Made by a program: the position numbers and the translations under genes. From Bacillota bacterium (GTDB lineage: Bacteria; Bacillota; TC1), in contig JAGXHY010000006.1 in assembly GCA_024635925.1 (NCBI GenBank), positions 1 to 47,316 of the forward strand: a DNA stretch of 47,316 nt. Direction: 5' to 3'. Under the pieces are notes generated by a model. The model had not been told where the DNA came from. It did no database searches and saw nothing but the letters and a program-made list of their open reading frames with translations. Of this stretch, positions 18,249-27,925 are shown in pieces (position 1 is the first letter of the stretch; each line of letters opens with the position of its first letter).

Positions 18249-19187
18249 CTATTTTCTTTTTAGTACTAATTCAACTTTTTTTACTATTTCCCTTGTTGTA
18301 AGCTTGAACTTTTCCAATAATTCCTCTGGGGCACCAGATTCGCCAAAGACATCCATCACTCCTACCATTTCTAAAGGAACTGGATAATTTTGACAAAGCA
18401 CTTCAGCAACCGCTGAACCTAGTCCACCATATATATTATGTTCTTCTACTGTAACTACACATTTAGTCTTCTTTACAGATTCTAATAAGGAATAATCATC
18501 AAATGGCTTTATTGTTGAAGCATTTATCACTTCAGCCTTAATTCCTTTTTCTTTTAATAAATCTGCAGCCTCTAGAGCTTTTGACACCATTATACCACAG
18601 GCAATAATTGTTACATCAGAACCAACTTTTAAAGTACTAAATTTTCCTATTTCAAATTCATAAGAATCATCATATAAAACTGGAACTTTAGATCGTCCTA
18701 ACCGAACATATACTGGCCCCTTATATTCAACAATTTTTTTTATTACTTTTTCAGTCTCCACTCCATCAGCAGGAACTATAACAGTCATATTTGGCACACT
18801 TCTCATTAAGCTAATATCTTCTATAGCGGCATGGCTACCACCATCTTCTCCAACAGTAACTCCTGAATGTGTAGCAACAATTTTTACATTTAGATTTGGA
18901 TAGGCTATCGAATTTCTAATAATTTCAAAAGCTCTACCTGTTGCAAACATAGCAAAGGTACTAGCAAAAGGTATTTTACCAGTTGCAGCAATACCTGCAG
19001 CTACACCCATAAGATTCTGTTCGGCTATACCAATATTTATAAAATGTTTCGGATTAACTTTTTGGAATTCTGCAGTTTTTGTTGATTTAGACAAATCTGC
19101 ATCTAAAACTATTATATCATCATTGCTTAACCCTAATTCTTTAAGAGCCTTACCATAGGCATCTCTAGTTGCTATTTGTTCCATCAT
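18249..19187 (-). CDS. Transketolase, C-terminal subunit (split gene)
   Basis: A 312-residue protein equal to the pyrimidine-binding and C-terminal domains of transketolase: EQNLMGVAAGIAATG carries the catalytic Glu, with HSGVTVGEDGGSHAAIED and the C-terminal EEHNIYGGLGSAVAE. Transketolase moves two-carbon units in the non-oxidative pentose phosphate pathway with TPP. The other half is encoded 7 bases upstream, so the two should assemble into one enzyme. Split transketolases are known in clostridia and archaea. The ATG at 19187 and the next codon (19184) are both close to a GGGGG ribosome site, so the start is uncertain by one residue. Confidence 0.95.
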   Translation of the reverse strand: MMEQIATRDAYGKALKELGLSNDDIIVLDADLSKSTKTAEFQKVNPKHFINIGIAEQNLMGVAAGIAATGKIPFASTFAMFATGRAFEIIRNSIAYPNLNVKIVATHSGVTVGEDGGSHAAIEDISLMRSVPNMTVIVPADGVETEKVIKKIVEYKGPVYVRLGRSKVPVLYDDSYEFEIGKFSTLKVGSDVTIIACGIMVSKALEAADLLKEKGIKAEVINASTIKPFDDYSLLESVKKTKCVVTVEEHNIYGGLGSAVAEVLCQNYPVPLEMVGVMDVFGESGAPEELLEKFKLTTREIVKKVELVLKRK

Positions 19188-19194
19188 GTACCCC

Positions 19195-20004
19195 CTACTT
19201 CAATTCTTCTAAAGCTAGTGCAACTTGTTCCATACTTGGAGCAGCACCATGCCACTCTGCCCGGTCTTCCATAAAGGAAACACCTTTTCCCTTTATTGTT
19301 TTAGCTAGAATTAAAGTTGGTCTACCTTTGATAGTTCTTGCTTCATCCAATGCACTTAAAATTTGAGGAATATTATGGCCATCAACTTCAATTACATGGA
19401 ATCCAAAAGATCTCCATTTATTACGAAGTGAACCTAAGCACATTACTTCAGAACATTTTCCATCAATTTGCAATCCGTTATTATCTAATATAGCTACTAA
19501 GTTATCTAAATCATAATGAGATGCGGCCATTGCAGCTTCCCATACTATGCCTTCTTGACATTCTCCATCACCAAGCAAAGCATATACCCTATTGTCTTTA
19601 TTGTATACTTTAAAACTTAGAGCCATACCCACAGCAGTTGAAAAACCTTGTCCTAATGAACCTGTAGACATTTCAACACCAGGCACCTTATTCATATCAG
19701 GATGTCCTTGTAAAATACTACCGGTCTTTCTTAATGTTTTCAAAACATCAATTTCAAAATATCCTTTTATTGCTAAAACACTATAAAGTAATGGAGCAGC
19801 ATGCCCTTTAGACAAAATAAATCGATCTCTTTCTTCCCAATTTGGTTTAGTCGAATCTATTTTCATCTCCTTATAATATAGAGCTGCAATTATATCTGCG
19901 CCTGATAAAGAACCGCCAGGATGACCAGACTTGGCTTCTCCTAACATTTTAATAATTTCTCTTCTAATTTCTTTAGCTTTGTCTTCTATTAATTTAGTTT
20001 CCAT
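19195..20004 (-). CDS. Transketolase, N-terminal (TPP-binding) subunit (split gene)
   Basis: A 269-residue protein equal to the N-terminal half of transketolase. It shows the SGHPGGSLSGADI motif (about residues 25-37), RFILSKGHAAP, MSTGSLGQGFS and the TPP-binding motif GDGECQEGIVWEAAMAA, with NNGLQIDG completing the metal site. It contains no pyrimidine domain, which is supplied by the next gene. Transcription probably starts at the promoter 20072-20044, whose -35 box lies in the end of the TPR-protein gene. Confidence 0.96.
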   Translation of the reverse strand: METKLIEDKAKEIRREIIKMLGEAKSGHPGGSLSGADIIAALYYKEMKIDSTKPNWEERDRFILSKGHAAPLLYSVLAIKGYFEIDVLKTLRKTGSILQGHPDMNKVPGVEMSTGSLGQGFSTAVGMALSFKVYNKDNRVYALLGDGECQEGIVWEAAMAASHYDLDNLVAILDNNGLQIDGKCSEVMCLGSLRNKWRSFGFHVIEVDGHNIPQILSALDEARTIKGRPTLILAKTIKGKGVSFMEDRAEWHGAAPSMEQVALALEELK

Positions 20005-20043
20005 GTATCTCCCACTCTAATTATGTATAAAATCCCTTTTAGT

Positions 20044-20072
20044 ATTATAGCAAAATATTATTATTTAATCAA
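20044..20072 (-). promoter_or_regulatory. Promoter for the transketolase/ftsEX transcription unit
   Basis: On the minus strand TTGATT (20072-20067) and TATAAT (20049-20044) are 17 bases apart, and the -10 box is extended (TGCTATAAT). Predicted start is near 20037, about 33 bases before the transketolase ATG. The -35 box overlaps the last codons of the upstream TPR gene. Confidence 0.75.
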
Positions 20073-23000
20073 ATTACTACCTTCTAGTTCTGCATAGACT
20101 TCTTTAAGATTTTCATCTAATTTTCCAGCCTCGTTTTTTGAATATTTTTCAACTATTCCTCTTAAAAGTTCTTGATATTTATCAATGTTTTTAATTTCTT
20201 TGTAAAGTAATGCAAGCTCATAACCTAATTTTATTTTATCTTCATTTATCTCACTCATATTTGTTTCGCTAGTATTCATTATAGGCATAATTCTTTCTTC
20301 TATTTCTTTAATGAGCTTTTTTATATTACCAGCAAATAATGTTTTTGCTTTTTTTTCTAAACTTATTTTTTCCAAAACAGCTTCAAATAACTCTCCAGAT
20401 ATATCATGATCTACAATATCTTTAAAAACTTTCAGTGCTTGCTTCTTGTGCCCAAGTGCACGTAACGTTTTACCATAGTACAACTTAGCTATATACATTT
20501 CCTTATTATATTCTAAAATTTCACTCAAAATTAATTTTGCATTTTTAAAGTCATTTCTTTTATAGTATTCTTTTCCATATAATAAAAGACCTTTGTAGTA
20601 ATAATCTTTTACAAAACCATCTTCTTTACCCATAAAGAAACTCTTATGTTCTGCACAACTACTCTCCAAATCAACAATAGATTTTTCATAAATATTAATC
20701 TCTAATATTCTATTAAAGTGATAAGCGGATTCCATTTGATAATCTAATGTTTCATTATCACCAAAATATTTAACAATTTCTTTTCTTAATATTTTTTCAT
20801 CTGTAAACATTTTTGATTTTTCATAAATGTCAGCTGCTACTCTCATTGATTCAAAAATATTCAACTTTACATCTTTAGGTAATTTTCTATATTTAGATAG
20901 AGCAAGCTTCAAGAAATCCAAATACAAGTTGATATCTATCTTTACCAAATCAATAGATATTTTTGAACAGCCATTTATTAATGTTTCTATAATTTTATTA
21001 TCAGTTTCTGATTTAAAGGATTTAATAATGTACTCATATATTAAATGTCCCTTTTCTTTATCTATTTCAAATAGTAATGCTCCTTTGTCTAACAAGGCTA
21101 AAAGTCTTTTGATTGGAACTATCTCTACATCAAGTAATTTATCTAAATACTCTAAAGCTTTCTCTTTTTTGTCTGTAATTGTCAGCAACTTGCTTAAGGT
21201 ATTATAAATATCTCCTTTAACATCATTAAAAAATTTCTTGTCTTTAATCTTAACCAAATATTCTTCATAACCACTTATTGCTAAATCAATATTGCCAATT
21301 TTCTCATTACATCTAGCCAATAACAATTCTCTGCTCGCATCAATATCAGAATCAAGTTTCCCTTCCATGGCCATAATAGAATCTCTAACTTCTTCATATT
21401 TACCATAACTAAATAATATTTCACCTTTTTTAATAGTAGTATCTTGAAAGATACTTTCTAATTTTTTATATTTAGTTTCATTATATTCTTCAATTAAACT
21501 CTGATATTTTTTCATAGCTTCATTCTTATCACCTGATTTATACATATAGTCTGCTAGTTCCTTTAAAGAATACACTCTTCTAATTCTAATCTCACTATTT
21601 TTATTCTTAGCATACTTTTTAATAATACGTTCCATTTGTATTATTCCAGTTTCTGGCATGTCTGTTGAATTATAGTGTTCTTTAGCAATTTCTAACATTT
21701 CTAAGAGATCAAGCTCAATTTTCTCGTCTGTTTCCTCTTGATATTCTTTATAACTACTTTCTACTAATTCTAAAGCTTCACTAGTTCTACCATTTTTAAT
21801 ATAAGCTTTTACTAAAATATTATTCATATTGACTTGTAATGCTTTGTAGTTCGCTAAATCTCTTTTATCTTTCATGATATCATCTAAAAGCTGCATAACG
21901 TTTTTATCATCATCCCCCAATTCATTTACGATATCAAGTTTAATTAGTAAAAGTTTTATACGAGCTTTATTTTCATAAACACTTTTTTCGTCTATTAAGA
22001 AATCTAACCCTTTTTCAACTAAACTCAAACTTTTATTTTTATTGTCTAATAATTTTTCCAGCTCGGCTATTTCACATAATATTTCTAATACTATGCTTTT
22101 GTTGTCTTTTTCAAAATCATCAAAATGAGAATCTAGATTATTATAATATTCTACTAAACTTTCTCTTATATTACCCATATTCTTTAATGCTCTTGCTTTC
22201 AATAAAGAAACTATGAGTAAAGCTCTACGTCCTGTCAGATTTTGTGAATCTTTGAGAACTTCCTTCATAAGATTAAATACTTTTATTGTATCAATATATT
22301 GACCCTCTTTCATAAGAGTCACCGCTATTAGCATATTCGTATATAATGACATTTTGTTAGAACTTTCTTGTTTTATAATATCCTGTGCTGTAAGCTCATC
22401 TCTATTTAATTTATAAACATGTCTTAAAAAAGCTTTTTCATCCCCATCACCTTTGAGAAATTGAATAGCTTTTTCACTATTACCTAATTCATTATGAGCT
22501 AATGATAAACAAAGTGCTACACTTGGTGCATCTTCACAGCTTAATGTAGACAACTTTTCTTCTACACCTAAATCAATAACACCTTTATATTCTCCAGCCA
22601 TATATAAAAGTTCAACTTCTTTTCTTAAAAAGTTGCTACTAATATTTTTCAATTCATCATTAATATTTTCTAAATTGGAGAAGTTTCTATAACATTTAGC
22701 GGCAGATAAAAGATCTCCTTCTTTTTGATAAGTAATAGCTAATTTCTCATAGACTAAAGGTAAGAATCTATTGTCTATTATTACATCAGCTGATTTTAGA
22801 GTAATATTCAATATTTCTTGAATAACCTTATTAGGTGCTTTACATTCTAAAAATTTTACCCAATCATATATGTTGTTAAATTGACTAGCATCTTCTTTTA
22901 TTAGTTTATCTACTAGATCAGGCAGTAAGTTGTAATCTCCTTCAAGAATAGATTTTTCAATCTTTTCTTTTAGACTTAATGGTCTAGCATTAAATTTATC

Positions 23001-23648
23001 TATAGATAAGTTTAGAGCTTTACTTGGCAATTTATATTTTAGAATAGATTCTAATTCATTTTTTGTTTCATAATAAATATTTTGAAAATATTTATATAAA
23101 AAACCCTTTGATTGACTTACATGTAATTTTTCTTCAAGTATACTGCCCCAATAGAGATCAACATACGTTTTGATATCAAATAAATCTTTGTAGTAAAAAG
23201 GATTTTCTTCTTTAGGTACACCTTCAATATAAATAGGATAATGATTAAATAATAAAGGTAAATGAATATTTGGCTTGTTTTCTTCCAAATCTTGAATAAA
23301 AATATAATAATACTCAGGATTATTAATAAATATATGATGTTTAATATTAATATTTTTTCCAAGAATAACTTTAATATTTTCTAAATCCTTATCATTAACT
23401 TGAATGAATAAATAGACAGCCTTATCTATAAGTTGATCCTCAACTTTAAGAAAGACTGTCTTTATATTATAGAATTTACATAGTTTTTCTATATCATATC
23501 CACTTTTGTTTATAATATAACTTTTACCTTTTAAATTTGGAATAATTTTTAACAAATTAGTTCCTTCAAGTGAAAATTCTTGTCCTAGAAATAGTACTAC
23601 ATCTTGATTTTCTGTTAAATTAATCTCTTCATTACCTGTTATCCTCAT
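20061..23648 (-). CDS. Large TPR-like repeat protein of unknown function
   Basis: A 1195-residue protein with no signal peptide or membrane helix that I can see, so probably cytoplasmic. Residues 1-230 are a mixed alpha/beta region that I do not recognise. From about 240 to the end it is almost all alpha-helical, with helix pairs of tetratricopeptide type: AAKCYRNFSNLE (about 315), MYKSGDKNEAMKKYQSLIEEY (about 700), KIGNIDLAISGYEEYLVKIK (about 790) and YYGKTLRALGHKKQALKVF (about 1080). Such arrays usually scaffold protein complexes. It starts 2 bases after the prfB stop, so it is probably cotranscribed with secA-prfB. Codon and base use look like the neighbours. No function is assigned. Confidence 0.8.
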   Translation of the reverse strand: MRITGNEEINLTENQDVVLFLGQEFSLEGTNLLKIIPNLKGKSYIINKSGYDIEKLCKFYNIKTVFLKVEDQLIDKAVYLFIQVNDKDLENIKVILGKNINIKHHIFINNPEYYYIFIQDLEENKPNIHLPLLFNHYPIYIEGVPKEENPFYYKDLFDIKTYVDLYWGSILEEKLHVSQSKGFLYKYFQNIYYETKNELESILKYKLPSKALNLSIDKFNARPLSLKEKIEKSILEGDYNLLPDLVDKLIKEDASQFNNIYDWVKFLECKAPNKVIQEILNITLKSADVIIDNRFLPLVYEKLAITYQKEGDLLSAAKCYRNFSNLENINDELKNISSNFLRKEVELLYMAGEYKGVIDLGVEEKLSTLSCEDAPSVALCLSLAHNELGNSEKAIQFLKGDGDEKAFLRHVYKLNRDELTAQDIIKQESSNKMSLYTNMLIAVTLMKEGQYIDTIKVFNLMKEVLKDSQNLTGRRALLIVSLLKARALKNMGNIRESLVEYYNNLDSHFDDFEKDNKSIVLEILCEIAELEKLLDNKNKSLSLVEKGLDFLIDEKSVYENKARIKLLLIKLDIVNELGDDDKNVMQLLDDIMKDKRDLANYKALQVNMNNILVKAYIKNGRTSEALELVESSYKEYQEETDEKIELDLLEMLEIAKEHYNSTDMPETGIIQMERIIKKYAKNKNSEIRIRRVYSLKELADYMYKSGDKNEAMKKYQSLIEEYNETKYKKLESIFQDTTIKKGEILFSYGKYEEVRDSIMAMEGKLDSDIDASRELLLARCNEKIGNIDLAISGYEEYLVKIKDKKFFNDVKGDIYNTLSKLLTITDKKEKALEYLDKLLDVEIVPIKRLLALLDKGALLFEIDKEKGHLIYEYIIKSFKSETDNKIIETLINGCSKISIDLVKIDINLYLDFLKLALSKYRKLPKDVKLNIFESMRVAADIYEKSKMFTDEKILRKEIVKYFGDNETLDYQMESAYHFNRILEINIYEKSIVDLESSCAEHKSFFMGKEDGFVKDYYYKGLLLYGKEYYKRNDFKNAKLILSEILEYNKEMYIAKLYYGKTLRALGHKKQALKVFKDIVDHDISGELFEAVLEKISLEKKAKTLFAGNIKKLIKEIEERIMPIMNTSETNMSEINEDKIKLGYELALLYKEIKNIDKYQELLRGIVEKYSKNEAGKLDENLKEVYAELEGSNLIK

Positions 23649-23650
23649 TA

Positions 23651-24749
23651 TTATTTCCCCCCATAAAGAAAACCTTTGATAAATTGATCTAATTCACCAT
23701 CTAGAACTGCATCTACAGCTCCAGTTTCTATATTTGTTCTATGATCTTTGACTAATTGATAAGGCTGAAAAACATATGATCTAATCTGATTTCCCCAGGC
23801 AATATCTTTTTGATCACTTCGTAAGCTTTTTAAATTTTTTTCATCTTCAATTCTGTTATACTCAAGTAATTTACTTTTTAAAATTTTCAAGGCTGAGGTT
23901 TTATTTGTCAATTGACTTCTTTCACTTTGACACTGAACTACAATAGAACTAGGTATATGTGTAATTCTAACCGCTGTATCCTTTTTATTTACATTCTGTC
24001 CACCAGCACCACTTGCTCTATAGGTATCTATTCTTAAATCTTCTTCTTTTATGTTTATTATTTCTTCATCATCTATTTCAGGTATAACATCAACAGAAGC
24101 AAAGGTAGTATGTCTTTTTTTATTAGTATCAAAAGGTGATATTCTAATTAATCTATGTACACCATTTTCCGATTTCAAATATCCATAAGCATAGTCTCCA
24201 ATAACTTCAAAAGAAACACTTTTTATACCTGCTTCATCTCCAGCTAAGAAATCAAGAATATTTACCTTGAAACCTTTTTTTTCAGCCCATCTGCCATACA
24301 TTCTAAATAACATCTCTACCCAATCTTGAGCTTCAGTACCACCAGCACCTGGATGTAGTGTAAGAATAGCATTTTTGAAATCTGATTTATCTTTAAACAT
24401 TTTTTTTATTTCTAAATTATTAGTTTTAGTTTCTAATTCTATTATTGAAGCCTTTAACTCTTTGAGAATTTCCTTATCTTCATCAATTTCTAGCAATTGT
24501 ATGGAAGCCAAAATATCTCCAATAAGATCATCTAAATTACTAATTTCCGATAAATCATTTTCTAGTGTGTTGATTTCTTTATTTATTTGACTAGCGTTTT
24601 TTTGATCTAACCAAAAATCCTCTTTTAGTCTTTCCTTATTTAGAGTTTTAATCCTCTTAGCTTTATCTTCTAAGTCAAAGAGACTCCTTAATATCACTAT
24701 AAGTTTTTCTTAACTCACTAAATAATTCTAATAAATCATCTGATATCAT
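23651..24749 (-). CDS. prfB: Peptide chain release factor 2, with programmed +1 frameshift
   Basis: Encodes RF2, which reads UGA and UAA and releases the finished peptide. The gene starts at ATG 24749 (GGGAG 6 bases upstream) with 24 codons, MISDDLLELFSEL through KESL, then meets an in-frame TGA at 24677-24675. A +1 shift there continues as DLEDKAKR to a 365-residue product. The SPF anticodon-like tripeptide (in ISPFDTN) and the catalytic GGQ (in ASGAGGQNVN) are present. The shift site has the classic CTT TGA C with a Shine-Dalgarno-like AAGGAG upstream, so RF2 level controls its own synthesis. An ORF caller that ignores the shift will start falsely at 24697. secA ends 2 bases before the ATG. 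Confidence 0.95.
24675..24689 (-). promoter_or_regulatory. prfB programmed +1 frameshift element
   Basis: Minus-strand sequence AAGGAGTCTCTTTGAC: an internal Shine-Dalgarno-like AAGGAG (24689-24684), then TCT, the slippery CTT codon and the in-frame TGA stop (24677-24675) followed by C. This is the standard RF2 autoregulatory arrangement: slow UGA reading when RF2 is scarce lets the ribosome slip +1. Confidence 0.95.
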
Positions 24750-24751
24750 TC

Positions 24752-27238
24752 TTATCTCCCGCAACACTGCTTATATTTTTTTCCACTACCACAAGGACAT
24801 GGATCATTTCTACCTATTTTATTAGAATTTTTAACTGTTTGACCACTTTCATCCTCAGAGAGATTCTCTTTGATATTTTTTATGCGTTCTTGTGGTTCTA
24901 CAACCTTAACTCTATAAATTAGTCTAGCAACTTCTTCTTTAATATCTTCAATCATAACTTGAAAAATATCATAGCTTTCAAATTTATATTCGGTTAGAGG
25001 ATTTTTTTGACCATATGCTCTTAAGTTAACACCTTGTCGGAGTTCATCCATATTGTCAATATGTGCCATCCAGAACTTATCAACAGATCTTAAAACTACT
25101 TGTTTTTCTAAAAATCGCATAACATCAGATCCGACTTCTTGTTCATTTTTTTCATAAGCCTCAACAGCTCTTTCTCTAAATTTCATTCTGACTTCTTCTT
25201 CAGACATTTGTATTATATCTTCTTTAGTAATATTATCATGAGGTAAGAATGTTTGACCTCCATAAATTAAAAGACCTTCTAAATCCCAATTTTTAGTGTG
25301 TTCTTTCCCTTCAGAAAATCTATAAACAGAATTTTCAATTACATCTTCAATCATAGAAATAACGCTATTTTTAATATCTTCTTTGAATAACACATCTCTT
25401 CTTTGTCCATAGATAATTTCTCTTTGTTGATTCATAATATTATCATATTCAAGAACTTGTTTTCTAGCTTCAAAGTGTCTGTTTTCTACAGCTTTCTGTG
25501 CTCTTTCTATACCTTTTGAGATAATTGGGTTATTAACTGGTAACTCATCATCAGTCCCCATTTTCAAGAGATTCTGCATCCTCTCCCCACCATAGACTCT
25601 TAATAAATTATCTTCACTGGAAATGTAGAATTTGCTTGCACCTGGATCTCCTTGACGTCCTGAACGACCTCTTAATTGATTATCAATCCTTCTTGATTCA
25701 TGTCTTTCTGAACCTATAACATATAAGCCGCCAGTATCTGTAACACCTTCGCCTAATACAATATCAGTACCACGACCAGCCATATTAGTCGCAATAGTTA
25801 CAGCTCCATATTGGCCCGCCATAGCAATAATTTCTGCTTCTTTTTCATGATATTTAGCATTTAGCACTTGATGAGTAATTCCTCGTCTTTTTAACAAAGC
25901 ACTTAATGCTTCTGACTTTTCAATACTAATAGTACCTACTAGAACAGGCTGTCCAATTTTATATCTTTCAGCAACTTCATCGGCAATAGCCTTAAATTTA
26001 CCAAGTTCTGTCTTATAAATTTCATCCTCTTCGTCTTTTCTATTCACATCTACATTTGTAGGTATTACTACAACATCCATACCATATATTTCTCTAAATT
26101 CATTTTCCTCAGTTTTGGCAGTTCCTGTCATTCCAGAGATTTTATTATACATTCTAAAGTAATTTTGGAAAGTTATTGTTGCCAAAGTTTGTGACTCTTT
26201 TTGTATTCTCACTTTTTCTTTAGCTTCAATTGCTTGATGAAGACCGTTACTGTATCTTCTTCCATACATTAGACGACCTGTAAAACTATCAACAATGATA
26301 ACCTCGCCATCTTTTATAATATAATCTATATCTTTTTTCATAACGGCTTGGGCTACCAAAGCTTGATTTATATGATGTCCTAATTCCGCATTATTATCTT
26401 CATACACACCTTTAACCCCAAGCATTTTCTCTACCTTAACTAAACCATCTTCAGTCAAAGTTGCTATTCTTTGTTTTTCATCTATAGTGAAATCTGTTTC
26501 TTTTTTTAATACAGGCATTATTTTCGCTACAGTTTCATACATTTCAGTTGGTTTGTCTGCCTCACCAGATATAATTAAAGGTGTTCTAGCTTCATCAATT
26601 AAAATACTATCAACCTCATCGACTATAACATAGTTAAGTTCTCTTTGAACCATGGCTTCTTTTGTGACTGACATATTATCTCTTAAATAGTCAAAACCAA
26701 ACTCATTATTAGTGCCATAAACTATATCTTTTTCATATTCTGCTTTTCTTAACATTGGATGTACGTCGTGAACAACTAATCCTACTTCAAGTCCTAAAAA
26801 TTTATAAATCTGACCCATCCATTCGCTATCTCTTTTTGCTAGGTAATCATTGACAGTAATGACATGCACCCCTTTACCAGTTAAAGCATTTAAATAAACA
26901 GGTAAAGTAGCTACCAAGGTTTTACCTTCACCAGTTTTCATTTCAGCGATTCGTCCTTGATGGAGAACCATGCCTCCAATCAATTGAACATCAAAATGTC
27001 TCATACCTAAAGTACGTATTGATGCCTCTCTTGCTGTTGCAAAAGCTTCAACCATAATATCATCAACCGTAGCTCCATTAGCTAATTTTTCCTTAAAAAT
27101 TGCTGTCTGTCCCATCAACTCAGCATCACTCATTTTTGAGATGCTTTTCTCCAAAGAATTTATTTGATCAACTAAAGGTCTCATTTTCTTAATAGTCTTT
27201 TTACTATCATTTACTAAATTATCTAAGAATTTTAACAT
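24752..27238 (-). CDS. secA: Protein translocase motor SecA
   Basis: An 828-residue ATPase that drives preproteins through SecYEG. It has NBD1 with the Walker A-like MKTGEGKTL (about residues 100-108), the [14 protein letters not shown] Walker B region, the [11 protein letters not shown]-like [17 protein letters not shown], and [24 protein letters not shown] of NBD2. A C-terminal SEC-C zinc motif ([16 protein letters not shown]) ends the protein. It is a normal SecA, and the only copy in the window. AAAGGAG lies 8 bases before the ATG. The partner secY is near the right end of the window. Confidence 0.98.
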   Translation of the reverse strand: MLKFLDNLVNDSKKTIKKMRPLVDQINSLEKSISKMSDAELMGQTAIFKEKLANGATVDDIMVEAFATAREASIRTLGMRHFDVQLIGGMVLHQGRIAEMKTGEGKTLVATLPVYLNALTGKGVHVITVNDYLAKRDSEWMGQIYKFLGLEVGLVVHDVHPMLRKAEYEKDIVYGTNNEFGFDYLRDNMSVTKEAMVQRELNYVIVDEVDSILIDEARTPLIISGEADKPTEMYETVAKIMPVLKKETDFTIDEKQRIATLTEDGLVKVEKMLGVKGVYEDNNAELGHHINQALVAQAVMKKDIDYIIKDGEVIIVDSFTGRLMYGRRYSNGLHQAIEAKEKVRIQKESQTLATITFQNYFRMYNKISGMTGTAKTEENEFREIYGMDVVVIPTNVDVNRKDEEDEIYKTELGKFKAIADEVAERYKIGQPVLVGTISIEKSEALSALLKRRGITHQVLNAKYHEKEAEIIAMAGQYGAVTIATNMAGRGTDIVLGEGVTDTGGLYVIGSERHESRRIDNQLRGRSGRQGDPGASKFYISSEDNLLRVYGGERMQNLLKMGTDDELPVNNPIISKGIERAQKAVENRHFEARKQVLEYDNIMNQQREIIYGQRRDVLFKEDIKNSVISMIEDVIENSVYRFSEGKEHTKNWDLEGLLIYGGQTFLPHDNITKEDIIQMSEEEVRMKFRERAVEAYEKNEQEVGSDVMRFLEKQVVLRSVDKFWMAHIDNMDELRQGVNLRAYGQKNPLTEYKFESYDIFQVMIEDIKEEVARLIYRVKVVEPQERIKNIKENLSEDESGQTVKNSNKIGRNDPCPCGSGKKYKQCCGR

Positions 27239-27280
27239 GTATGTCTCCTTTAAAAAAATCTATCTTATATTTTACCACTA

Positions 27281-27925
27281 TTATATTTTTTTTGGAAGTT
27301 TTTTATAATATTTACATTTATCTGTAAAGGAACAACTTGAACATAATGGATTTCTTGCTTTACAAACTCTTCTACCATGATATATCAAACAATGATGCAA
27401 CATACTCCAATCAGCTCTTTCAATAACTTGCATCAGCTGTTTTTCTGTAGCTAAAACATTATTAGCATCAGCCAAGCCAAGTCTATTCGAAACTCTAAAA
27501 ACATGAGTGTCAACTGCTATAGCAGGTTTATTAAATGCATTACTAATAACAACATTTGCTGTTTTTCTCCCTACTCCTGGCAAAGTAATAAGTTCTTCTA
27601 GTGTTTCAGGAACCATACTATTAAATTCATCTATTAATATTTTACTCATTGATAATAAGTTTTTAGTCTTATTTTTATAAAGTCCAATACTTTTTATTTT
27701 GTTTTCTAATTCTTCAACAGTCATTAATATCATTTTCTCAGGGGTATTTCCTACTAGAAATAAGTCTTTAGTTACCTTATTAACTTGTATATCAGTTGTC
27801 TGGGCAGACAATATTGTAGCTACGAGTAACTCATATGGATTAGAAAAATCCAGTTGGGCTTTAGCATCCCAATACTCTTCTTTAAGTAATTCTATTATTT
27901 TTCTTTTTGTTTTAGTTACTCTCAT
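27281..27925 (-). CDS. nth: Endonuclease III
   Basis: A 214-residue DNA glycosylase/AP lyase of base excision repair, removing oxidised pyrimidines. It has the helix-hairpin-helix LPGVGRKTANVV with catalytic Lys (about residue 119), catalytic Asp in AVDTHVFR (about 138) and the [4Fe-4S] cluster pattern C-x6-C-x2-C-x5-C near the C-terminus (CKARNPLCSSCSFTDKC). Length and residues are standard. It overlaps nfo by 14 bases, so two AP-site enzymes are coupled. Confidence 0.96.
   Translation of the reverse strand: MRVTKTKRKIIELLKEEYWDAKAQLDFSNPYELLVATILSAQTTDIQVNKVTKDLFLVGNTPEKMILMTVEELENKIKSIGLYKNKTKNLLSMSKILIDEFNSMVPETLEELITLPGVGRKTANVVISNAFNKPAIAVDTHVFRVSNRLGLADANNVLATEKQLMQVIERADWSMLHHCLIYHGRRVCKARNPLCSSCSFTDKCKYYKKLPKKI

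Noticed and set aside
23117-23362. Hydrophobic 81-codon minus-strand ORF that looks like a small membrane protein
   Set aside because: It lies in another frame inside the TPR gene and its Ile/Leu-rich content is a by-product of AT-rich coding sequence; no ribosome site was seen.
20061-23648. FLGQEFSLEG near the N-terminus of the TPR protein resembles the first loop of SIR2-like NADase domains found in some anti-phage proteins
   Set aside because: The glycine pattern is imperfect and I see no matching catalytic Asn/His segments later. The context is housekeeping, so a defence call is not supported.
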